A stretch of 19,559 nucleotides of DNA from Lachnospira sp. UBA2821. Its GTDB lineage: Bacteria; Bacillota; Clostridia; Lachnospirales; Lachnospiraceae. Position 1 is the stretch's first letter. Every line of letters begins with the position of its first letter. The stretch lies in contig DEGR01000043.1 of NCBI GenBank assembly GCA_002351535.1, forward strand, positions 1-19,559. The letters run 5' to 3'. A program made the position numbers and the translations under genes. Below are positions 8,068 through 16,400 of this stretch, one piece after another. The notes under the pieces are model-generated. The model made no database searches and was not told where the DNA came from. It worked only from the letters and a program-made list of their open reading frames with translations.

Positions 8068-9288
8068 TTATTCAATTAAAGTTACTGCCTTAGTTCCAAC
8101 ACTATACTCGGTTGCCTCTATTTCAACTCTTAAATAAACAATCATATTTCCTATGCCTGTTTTACTAGCACCACATACAAAATAATCCCTGTCATTTTTT
8201 AATACCCTTTTACCATACATTACAACCAGATCTTTCTCCTCATCAAAAGAATCATATGTTATTTTTTTGCCTTCACGTAATGTTATTTTTACTTTATTAA
8301 GTGGTATTTTTTTTACATTCAATACAATACTTTTATTAACCGGATTATAATTATCAGTACCCGCAATTTTAATATTAATTTTCGTTGTACCGATACCCTT
8401 TATCTTTACTATTCCCTTATTAGAAACCCTGGCAATATCCGTATTACCGATTGAATATGTAACCTTTGCTCCATCCTTTACTTTTATATTCAACGAAAAA
8501 TCCCTATCACCATATATTTTTGTAATTACATTGCCGCAATTTATCTTTTGCTCTTTTAACTCTATTACTTTAACTTTTACCGTAGTTTTCTTTGATATGT
8601 AATTCTGTCCTCCACATGCAATAACAGTTATCCTGCATATGCCTGATTTCTTTGGTGTAATTACACCATAAGAATCAACCTTTGCTATTGACGAATTACT
8701 TGTTTTGTATATTATTTTTCCATCTGTATTACTTCGTACTTTAATCCTGGTTTTTAAGTTATTCTTATTCAATTCTATTAGCTTATTACTCACTTTCAGA
8801 AAAGGTGACGCTTTTCTAATAGTGAACTGTTTAGTCACTTTGCCTTTATACTTACTATTTTGAATAGCCTTTATTACAATTTTGCCTTTTCCTGAATTTT
8901 TATTATCAGAATAGCTGACTGTATAATCTTTTCCATTTTTTAATACTTCTGTGCCATATTTTACTTCAATAACCGGTTTTTTGATTTTCCCATCGTATGT
9001 ATAGTTTGTTTGTAATAATGATATGTCACACTTCGAAATTTCAACTTGTCTTTCAACAATACTGGCTGTTGTAGTCTCTTCATCATTGCCTGTTGTATTT
9101 TCCTCAGTTTCCGGCGTTATTTCTTCAGTATTCAATGTAATTTTTCCAGTCTCTGATGTACTTTCTTGTGCCTGTACTTTTTCAGTTTGAAATACTGTAA
9201 ATATAAAAAATGCTAAAATAGATGCTGCCATCATTAAAGTGACCATCAATCTACACCTGTAATGTATTGAGGTCTTTTCTTGTATCAT
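8068..9288 (-). CDS. Secreted Ig-like protein, stand-alone copy of the neighbour's C-terminal module
   Basis: 406 residues; first gene of the operon, about 40 nt below the promoter. I chose the ATG at 9288 because GAGGAG lies 8 nt upstream; the longer reading needs a GTG at 9297. An unusually long N-terminal region precedes the hydrophobic core (signal sequence about 1-41, VQA-QE). A short Thr/Glu-rich linker ends in EETTT. Then comes a module of about 323 residues: an MBG-like Ig domain (YTYDGKIKKPVIEVKYG ... YKGKVTKQFTI), two Big_2-like domains (STSNSSIAKVD-type strands, GVITPKKSGICRITV and GIVKIKGIGTTKINI), and a final domain ending GTKAVTLIE. The module is colinear with the C terminus of the 1245-residue protein encoded upstream. 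It has no sorting motif. It is likely an adhesive or structural surface protein, possibly pairing with the larger paralog. Confidence 0.82.
   Translation of the reverse strand: MIQEKTSIHYRCRLMVTLMMAASILAFFIFTVFQTEKVQAQESTSETGKITLNTEEITPETEENTTGNDEETTTASIVERQVEISKCDISLLQTNYTYDGKIKKPVIEVKYGTEVLKNGKDYTVSYSDNKNSGKGKIVIKAIQNSKYKGKVTKQFTIRKASPFLKVSNKLIELNKNNLKTRIKVRSNTDGKIIYKTSNSSIAKVDSYGVITPKKSGICRITVIACGGQNYISKKTTVKVKVIELKEQKINCGNVITKIYGDRDFSLNIKVKDGAKVTYSIGNTDIARVSNKGIVKIKGIGTTKINIKIAGTDNYNPVNKSIVLNVKKIPLNKVKITLREGKKITYDSFDEEKDLVVMYGKRVLKNDRDYFVCGASKTGIGNMIVYLRVEIEATEYSVGTKAVTLIE
8071..9039 (-). repeat. Paralogous Ig-like module, copy 1 (partner at 9609-10580)
   Basis: About 323 codons colinear with those at 9609-10580. 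Both encode SLNIKVKDGAKVTY identically and KCDISL, YDGKIKKP, GKDYT and NYISKK at matching places. A 38-base DNA stretch (8456-8493 against 9991-10028) differs at one position, pointing to duplication or gene conversion. Confidence 0.85.
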
Positions 9289-9326
9289 ACATTCCACTCC
9301 TCTGTAAATTATTTTTTTATATTAAC

Positions 9327-9355
9327 ATATTATCATATCAAATCAGCAATTTCAA
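9327..9355 (-). promoter_or_regulatory. Sigma-A-type promoter of the six-gene operon
   Basis: Read on the minus strand, TTGAAA (9355-9350) is followed by exactly 17 bases and then TAATAT (9332-9327). This is within one base of the consensus at each hexamer. The predicted transcript would start near 9320, leaving a leader of about 30 nt that contains the GAGGAG site for the gene beginning at 9288. I see no operator-like inverted repeat overlapping it. Confidence 0.7.
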
Positions 9356-9419
9356 CATTTTGCATATCATAAAAGCATTTTTGTACAAACTAACTATCTT
9401 ACAACCTTTTAATCAATCA

Positions 9420-9478
9420 AAAACAGCAATATTTTGAAGAATGCTTAAATATACATAACTTCTTAATATTGCTGTTTT
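9420..9478 (-). terminator. Probable rho-independent terminator after the large surface-protein genes
   Basis: Perfect 14-bp inverted repeat: AAAACAGCAATATT (9420-9433) against AATATTGCTGTTTT (9465-9478). Four more pairs lie further in (GAAG 9436-9439 with CTTC 9459-9462). On the minus strand the second arm ends in a T run (CTGTTTTTGATTG). It lies 128 nt past the stop of the 1245-residue gene. The symmetric A/T flanks would allow action in both directions. The stem is AT-rich and the loop long, so strength is uncertain. Confidence 0.6.
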
Positions 9479-9605
9479 ATGCTCTGATTTATATTTATTT
9501 TATCTTTCCACTCACATTAAATGAATTACACAAACCACATAAGTTCATATACTTTCATATTTTATTTCTCGTTTCAAATTTTCCCTTGTTTGATTAACAC
9601 CTGAT

Positions 9606-12600
9606 TTAAATTAAAGTCACACTTTTTATTCCTGTATAATTACCTACCCCTTCTATCTCAACCCTTAATGTTCCTAATTCTCCATTCATTATTCCTGTAC
9701 GATATACCGCAGAAAAATAATAGTCTTTATCATATTTTAGCAACTTGTTTCCATACATTACCTTTATGTCCTTTTCCTTATCAAAAGTATTAAATCCTAT
9801 GTTTCCTTTTCGAAGTATTACTCTTACTTTTTTGATTGAGGTTTTTTTTATATTAACAGTAATATGTTTATTGGTCTGCTTATAGACAGATGTTCCTGAA
9901 ACTCTTACATTAATGATTGCTTCTCCTGAATTATTTATATTTACAACTCCATCCTTCGAAACAGTAACAACACTAGTATTACTACTTGTATATGTAACCT
10001 TTGCTCCATCCTTTACTTTAATATTCAAAGAGAATTTACCATCACCATAAGTCTTTGTAATTTTTTTTTCACATTTAATATTTTGTTTTTTTAGCTGATT
10101 TACTTTTACTTTGACTGTAGCTTTTTTTGAAATATAATTCTTACTCTCTGATACCATAACAGTTATTGTACAACTTCCTGCTCTTTTAGGTATTATTTTT
10201 CCCTTTTTGTCAACAATTGCAACTCTTGATTTACTGCTTTTGTATGATAGTTTTCCCTCAGAGTTTGTACGTGACTTAATATAGACATCAGATTCCCCCT
10301 CTTTTAATTTAATGTATTTGTCTGACACAATTAACATTGGTTCAGCTTTATTAATATTAAATTCTTTAGTAACTTTTCCCTTACAACTTCCACCTTCTAA
10401 TGCCTTTATTATTACCTTGGCATTACCTGCATTCTTATTATTTTTATAATAAATCGTATAATCCTTACCTGCTTTTAATGTTCTTGTTCTATAACGTACT
10501 TTAACCGCCGGTTTCTTTATTTTTCCATCGTATACATAACTTGTTTTTGAAAGCGATATATCACATTTGTTAAGTGATATGGTTTTATTTTCAGAATCAC
10601 CTGACGTCATTTCTTCTGTAGATTTTGTCGTTTCTTCACCGGCATCAGTCGTTGTTTCTTCTGTTTCTGTCTCTTTCTCTGAAGTTATATCTTCTTTCTC
10701 TCCACCATTCACACAAAGTTCAAATTCAAGTTCTTCGCCACTGCAATAATCCCCCTCCGGCAAAATAATACTTACCTTTGTTTTTCCATTTTTATTTGCT
10801 TTTAAAATACACTCTTCCTTTGTAACTGTTGCTTTTGCAATGTCATTATCTTCAATTGCCACTTCCGGCATTTTTTCATTATAATAAAAGTTAATTTTGA
10901 GTTCCTTTCCAACTTTAACATTTCGTTCGTCGTCCCCCTCTCCATTCATCCAAATTTCCGGCTGATATTTAAACTTATTAATTGTTCTATTGTAATCTGC
11001 CATTGTAATTGGCATACCTTCATTTATTCCTTCCACATCATCTTTCCATGCACTTAGCATTGTACGCTTTCTTCTGTCTAACCTCCTTATCATATAATTT
11101 GAAGTAATCATTCCAAGGCTTACCGTTGTAGAATTATCTGCATCATACAAATACGAATAACAATTATAAAGAGACTCATCTTTTTGCTTCGTTATCGGTC
11201 CTTTCCCATACCAGCAATCTTCTGTATATGATAAAGTACCGGCGAAATAACAATTCTCTACATGATTAAATTGCCCTATACTACCTACAATTCCTTCTAC
11301 TTCTTTTGCAGCATTTATAAACACAAGCGGAGGAACACACACATGACCACCAATAAAAGTATTGGACACAACTCCGGTATTATAACAGTTATATATCCAT
11401 GCATGATTCATGTAAGCAATTCCATATGCATCACCAGTTGCTGCAACGTTACCTTTATTACTGCATTGACTTACAACCGCCATATTATCCAGATTTTTAC
11501 CTGTAATTCCTGCTGTAGTACGCCCCACAACAATACCATAATTTGTACAGCCATATACATAATTATAATTCTTATTACATATACCTCCTATTGCCGAAGT
11601 TTCGCCAATATCACATATATATGAATAATTATCGCAATATGCTATAATGCCATAATTTGTATCTGCAAATGCCCCTCCGGAACATAGTTTTCCCTGCTTA
11701 ATATCAATATTTATCAGCATTCCGTTTTCGCCTACTTTGCCAAAAAGTCCTCCCAAAACACTTCCATCTTCATATATATTATAAATTGCATTGCCATTTC
11801 CATCAAAAATGCCATTAAATTGTATGTCCAAATTGCTGTTATTATTTAGTCCAATAGGAATCCAAATATTAGAATAATTAGCTGAATTCATAAAAATGTC
11901 ATTAACAAGAACTATTCTTTTTCCACTAAAATCATTCCCATTATTAACCATTTGAGCCAAACCTGCTAACTTTTCTGGTGTATCAATCTCAAACTCACTT
12001 TTATCACTTTCATACCAACTTACATCTGTTGTACCATCCCAATACTCATCACTGTACACCGGTTGCTCTTGAGAACTAATTTCTTTATCCTCACTAAAAT
12101 CATCTATCTTCTCTATGCTTAATTTACCATCTTCCACATAATTCCATGCTACTGCGTTATCATAATAAATCGGCTGACAATCTGATAATCCTTTAACATT
12201 GACCACCTTGTTATTACTCAATCGATTTCCCATATTATCAACAATACAGTATGTAACTTTTCTTCTCCCACTCTGCCACATCACTACAAATTTGTTCTCT
12301 GATAGCTGTACCATTTTAAGACCTGCAACAGCTTCGTATTTTAAACAGGATGAATTCGTCAACCAATTAATATCTGCTTTATTAGTTTCTTTATTTACTG
12401 ATACCAAATACGCATTATTTGCATTATTTTTTTGGGTCATTCCCGTAAATAAATAATATTTATCCGTAACACCAATACCATTAAGCTCTGTATATGTTAA
12501 ACCAGCTCCATACTCTCCAGGAATAGCTAATGCTGCTCCGGATATTTTTAAATTATTATAATAAACCGAACGTATTGGAACACCATCCGAAACATCAGCA

Positions 12601-13343
12601 TACAAAACATCATCTTTATCAAACGCAATCTTCTGCCCCAGTGAATGGCTTACATGAATAACCGGAAATTGAGACATTCCATTTTGGTTAATAATTTTCA
12701 TATCTTTTGTATCTATCTTAAAACATATATTTGATTGATGGCCATCCAATCTTTTTCTACACGTATATACCAGCAGAATGTTATCCTGTAATGCCATTGA
12801 GACATTTCCATTATCAAAAGGGATAGACGTATAACTCTCTTCACTGTAAACAGATAATCTGTCTACCTCATTAAACATCTTGTCATATTTCGTAATACGA
12901 TATGTTTCTCCACCATGTTCACTTTTATTATCCTTATTTTTTCCCATTACAACATAATTATACTCATCACCAAAATACATTCCGCCCCACTTAGGCAATT
13001 CCAAATTTACTTCTGTACTATTTAATAGATTATATTCTTTATCCAAATACTGCACATAAAGTTTACCATCATAGTACTCTGCTGTTTCCATTCCATCTTC
13101 CGTTTCATGAATAAATGATGTTGCACAATATCCTTTAACACGTGTCTCATAGCAATTAATGCCATTATTGTACTCCTTGTCTATTACCTTATTTACTTTA
13201 TTCACTGAATTATCAGAAGCAGCAGACAAACTGTCTGCTGCTTTTATATATTCAATAGGTGACATTAACATAGATATACATAAAAATATGCTTGTAACTT
13301 TTAATAATTTTCTTTTTCTCATATACTTCACCTGACCTTCCAT
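9606..13343 (-). CDS. Large secreted protein: propeller-like region, GLUG beta-helix, Ig-like C-terminal module
   Basis: 1245 residues. I chose the ATG at 13343 because AGGAG lies 6 nt upstream; an ATG at 13346 and one at 13322 (weaker AGGTG) are alternatives. Order of parts: signal peptide ending near IKA-AD (residue 35); a beta-rich region (about 60-415) that looks like a propeller; a GLUG-type beta-helix (about 450-745) with GGLFGKV and repeated NCYNTGVV-like coils, most ending in Cys; an Ig-like domain (about 795-880); a Thr/Glu linker with EETTT (about 883-920); then MBG-like, two Big_2-like and a final domain (about 921-1245) ending TGIKSVTLI. The last third is paralogous to the stand-alone Ig-like protein of the next operon. 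No LPXTG or membrane anchor ends the protein. It follows the giant LRR gene by 63 nt without a clear terminator, so the two are probably cotranscribed. An adhesin or surface-layer role is inferred from architecture only. Confidence 0.85.
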   Translation of the reverse strand: MEGQVKYMRKRKLLKVTSIFLCISMLMSPIEYIKAADSLSAASDNSVNKVNKVIDKEYNNGINCYETRVKGYCATSFIHETEDGMETAEYYDGKLYVQYLDKEYNLLNSTEVNLELPKWGGMYFGDEYNYVVMGKNKDNKSEHGGETYRITKYDKMFNEVDRLSVYSEESYTSIPFDNGNVSMALQDNILLVYTCRKRLDGHQSNICFKIDTKDMKIINQNGMSQFPVIHVSHSLGQKIAFDKDDVLYADVSDGVPIRSVYYNNLKISGAALAIPGEYGAGLTYTELNGIGVTDKYYLFTGMTQKNNANNAYLVSVNKETNKADINWLTNSSCLKYEAVAGLKMVQLSENKFVVMWQSGRRKVTYCIVDNMGNRLSNNKVVNVKGLSDCQPIYYDNAVAWNYVEDGKLSIEKIDDFSEDKEISSQEQPVYSDEYWDGTTDVSWYESDKSEFEIDTPEKLAGLAQMVNNGNDFSGKRIVLVNDIFMNSANYSNIWIPIGLNNNSNLDIQFNGIFDGNGNAIYNIYEDGSVLGGLFGKVGENGMLINIDIKQGKLCSGGAFADTNYGIIAYCDNYSYICDIGETSAIGGICNKNYNYVYGCTNYGIVVGRTTAGITGKNLDNMAVVSQCSNKGNVAATGDAYGIAYMNHAWIYNCYNTGVVSNTFIGGHVCVPPLVFINAAKEVEGIVGSIGQFNHVENCYFAGTLSYTEDCWYGKGPITKQKDESLYNCYSYLYDADNSTTVSLGMITSNYMIRRLDRRKRTMLSAWKDDVEGINEGMPITMADYNRTINKFKYQPEIWMNGEGDDERNVKVGKELKINFYYNEKMPEVAIEDNDIAKATVTKEECILKANKNGKTKVSIILPEGDYCSGEELEFELCVNGGEKEDITSEKETETEETTTDAGEETTKSTEEMTSGDSENKTISLNKCDISLSKTSYVYDGKIKKPAVKVRYRTRTLKAGKDYTIYYKNNKNAGNAKVIIKALEGGSCKGKVTKEFNINKAEPMLIVSDKYIKLKEGESDVYIKSRTNSEGKLSYKSSKSRVAIVDKKGKIIPKRAGSCTITVMVSESKNYISKKATVKVKVNQLKKQNIKCEKKITKTYGDGKFSLNIKVKDGAKVTYTSSNTSVVTVSKDGVVNINNSGEAIINVRVSGTSVYKQTNKHITVNIKKTSIKKVRVILRKGNIGFNTFDKEKDIKVMYGNKLLKYDKDYYFSAVYRTGIMNGELGTLRVEIEGVGNYTGIKSVTLI
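9609..10580 (-). repeat. Paralogous Ig-like module, copy 2 (partner at 8071-9039)
   Basis: Forms the C-terminal quarter of the 1245-residue protein, directly after its Thr/Glu linker. Both copies begin just after an EETTT-containing linker and end at the protein C terminus, so linker plus module moved or evolved as one block. Confidence 0.85.
13217..13243. other. Perfect 12-bp stem, 3-nt loop hairpin in the signal-peptide codons
   Basis: AAGCAGCAGACA (13217-13228) pairs fully with TGTCTGCTGCTT (13232-13243) around a loop of three bases. It falls on codons about 34-43 of the 1245-residue protein, across the predicted signal-peptide cleavage site. On the coding strand no T run follows it. On the plus strand it is followed by TTTATAT, so it could stop antisense transcription. 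Confidence 0.75.
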
Positions 13344-13409
13344 CATTCTCTCCTATATCTGTATTTCTAACAAAGTGTTTATTACATAACTTATATATCC
13401 TCTTGTAAT

Positions 13410-16400
13410 TTACACCCCCTTAATTTTAATTTTCTTATTTAGTCCTCTTTTTACAAACAAACTCTTATATACTTTTAATTTACTCTTTGGAACACTTATT
13501 ACTGTCGAAGTACCTACTCCTTTAAAAGCATCTTTTGAAACATTTTTTGAATTTAAAAGTTTTGTCTTTATTGTAATATTTTTAATCTTTTTACAATTGC
13601 TAAAAATATCACGTCCAACTTTCTTTACCTTCAACGGAATGGTAATGCTCTTTATACAATTGCAGCCCGTAAATGCACTGTCACCAATGGTTGTAAGTTT
13701 GCCAGGCAATATTAATTTCGTAATACCTGTACACTTATAAAAGGCTTTTGAATCAATGATTAACACATTTTTACCCATAGTTACAGTTTTAAGTCTGCTA
13801 CATCCATAGAATGCGTTTTTACCTATAATTTTTGTATTCGCACCTATAGTAACCTTTGTAACCACTTTATTATTTTTTAGAGCATTATCCGCTATAGCTG
13901 TAACGTTATAAGTTATTCCTTCTACTTTAATCGACGAAGGAACTGTAATAGTCTTATCTTTTTTATCAGATGATTTATAATAACTTACTGAAGGGTTTTT
14001 AATATTTGAAGATGTTACTTTATATTTTCCCTTAGTCTTACTATCTGACAATACCGTTCCAACTTTAGCCGGTTTAATTACATTATCTTCATGTACCGTA
14101 ATCTCACATTTTCCAACAGTACCACTACCATCCTTTGCAGTAGCTGAGATAACAGCTGTTCCTGTATTCATTGCAGTCACAACACCTGTAGAATCCACAA
14201 ATGCTACCTTTTCATCTGAACTGCTAAAACTTAATTCTTTATCTGTAGCATTGTCAGGTGTTACCGTTGCCGTCAGTACTAAAGTCTCTCCCACCTTCAT
14301 TTCTGCATTTGTTTTGCTCATTTCAATCTTTTCTACATATATCTTTCCTTCCGGCTTCTTTTTGAAACTTGCATATATGTTATGTGCCTGTTCCACATTT
14401 TCAAATGTATACTCTGATACAGGACCAATGCTCTCATTATCAACCTCAACGTCCTCTATCTCATATCCATCCTCCGGTATAATACTAAATGTCTGATTTT
14501 TTCCACCTTCTACTTTTATTTCTCCTGAAGGTGATATTGCTCCATTTTTGCCGGCTGTTGCATTAATACTGTATTCTATCTTTCCTTCCTCATTCCACTT
14601 TGCCTCTAATGTCACATCATGGTAAGGAATACGATATGAGCTGCCTTCTTCGTAAGTATTTGTTCCATCACTCCATCCGGCAAATTTCATTCCCGTTTTA
14701 GTATATGGATTGTCCGGTAACTTAACTACAGTTCCTGCAACTCCGGTAACAGGTGACGGGGTACGTCCGGATGTTCCTTCTCCACCTGTAAATGATATTG
14801 TATATGTCTGATTCTCATCCTGTGACACAATAACATTACATGTTGCAAAATGATAACCATCCTCAGCTACAGCTTTTATTGTCGTTTCACCTACACTTAC
14901 TCCTGTAACTTTACCTGATTCTGAAACTGTTGCCACCGTGTCATCCTCTGAACTCCATGTGAATTTGCTATTCTGTGCTGATGCCGGAAATACACTTGCC
15001 GTCAGATTTTGACTTTCACCTACCATTATATTGGCAGATGCCACATTTATCATAACCGCCTGAACAGCCGTTATCTCATTATCCGTAACCGAAATCTCAC
15101 ATTTTGCACTTACTCCATTAACAGTCGCTGTAATAACTGCAACACCCTGTCCTATAGCATTAACCTTACCCTCTATTACTGTTGCCACCTTTTCATCACT
15201 GCTTGTCCATATAATTGTCTTATCGGTAATATCATTATCACAGTATGCCACTTTAAGATTAATCTCATCACCTGTTTTCAAATCAAGTGAAGTAGCATTT
15301 AATGCCATTTTTATATCATCTGCCAAAATCAGAAACTGATTTTCATTATTGTCATACCTTAACTCCTCCGTATCCGATACAACTTCTACACGAATCAGAT
15401 TTCCGTTTGCCAAAGGATTTACCACCATATACTCCTCCGGAACAGATGTTTTCCATTCACTTGTTTTTCCTGCCTTTATATCATTCAGCTCAAGTGTCTG
15501 AAATGCCGTGTCTGAATCTCCATAATACAAATTAATCTTTACATTCTTTGCATCTGCATATCCACTATTTGAAACAACACCCTCAAGATATGACTCAGCT
15601 CTTTTACCTGAAATATATATATTATCTAATGCCAAATCTGCATATCCTATAGAAATATCTTTGGCATTATCTGACATATTACTTTCTCCATCAGCCTGTA
15701 TCTTTAATGTCACCTTATGAAATGCAATATTATCCGGAAGTTCATATACTATCTGCGCTGCAGATATAGCTCCCGATGCTATAGTACACCTTACCGTCTG
15801 TGAAGTAAGCGTATTTCCTGATTCATCAAGTATACATGCATTAAACTTCTCAATGGTCTTACTTCCATTATTCTTCACTTCAAATGATATAGGAAGTTTT
15901 TCACCCGGTTTGACCAGATTCTCCTCATAACTGATATTATCAGTCAGTGCTAAATCCGTATAATCACTCTGGTCAATTACAACAAGTCTGCTGTCTCCAT
16001 AAATCTGTTCTCCATTATCGTTTACAGTTACAAGATTTAATGCAACTGTTGTATTTCCGTCTGAATCCATGGCTACAGAATAACTTCTTATATATTTTCC
16101 ATAATCTGTTAATGTAACCATGTCTCCCCATTTTCCCGTAGATGAATCAAATTTGTACATTGCCAGTTCACTTGTATAACCATTATAAACTGTTGTAAAA
16201 AGCTCTTTTGTCTTTAGATTATCTATCATTATAAAATCACTAGTTGCCGGAAGTCCCAAATCATCTTCATATCCTGTAAGAATATCATAACTCTTAACAG
16301 ATTCATTATCCGAATAGTATAATATTCCATTTTCAATCTGTGCTCCCTGACCGTTATATGTTTTTTTAACATTTCCTTTTTCAAAATGAACTGTACATTC

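Larger units (their letters stand above)
9289..9605. other. Intergenic region separating two transcription units
   Basis: This is the only non-coding stretch over 300 bases. It carries a candidate terminator for the upstream genes and a promoter for the six-gene operon. The remaining 125 bases next to the 1245-residue gene (9479-9605) are AT-rich without a structure or reading frame I can support. Confidence 0.7.

Noticed and set aside
7689..8093. Plus-strand open frame of 134 codons rich in Val and Ser
   Set aside because: It is the antisense reading of Thr/Glu-rich linker codons of the lipoprotein gene and has no ribosome binding site or domain.
13344..13409. Promoter (TTACAA, 18 bases, TAATAA) before the 1245-residue gene
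   Set aside because: The -35 matches consensus poorly, the site overlaps the end of the preceding gene, and cotranscription is simpler.
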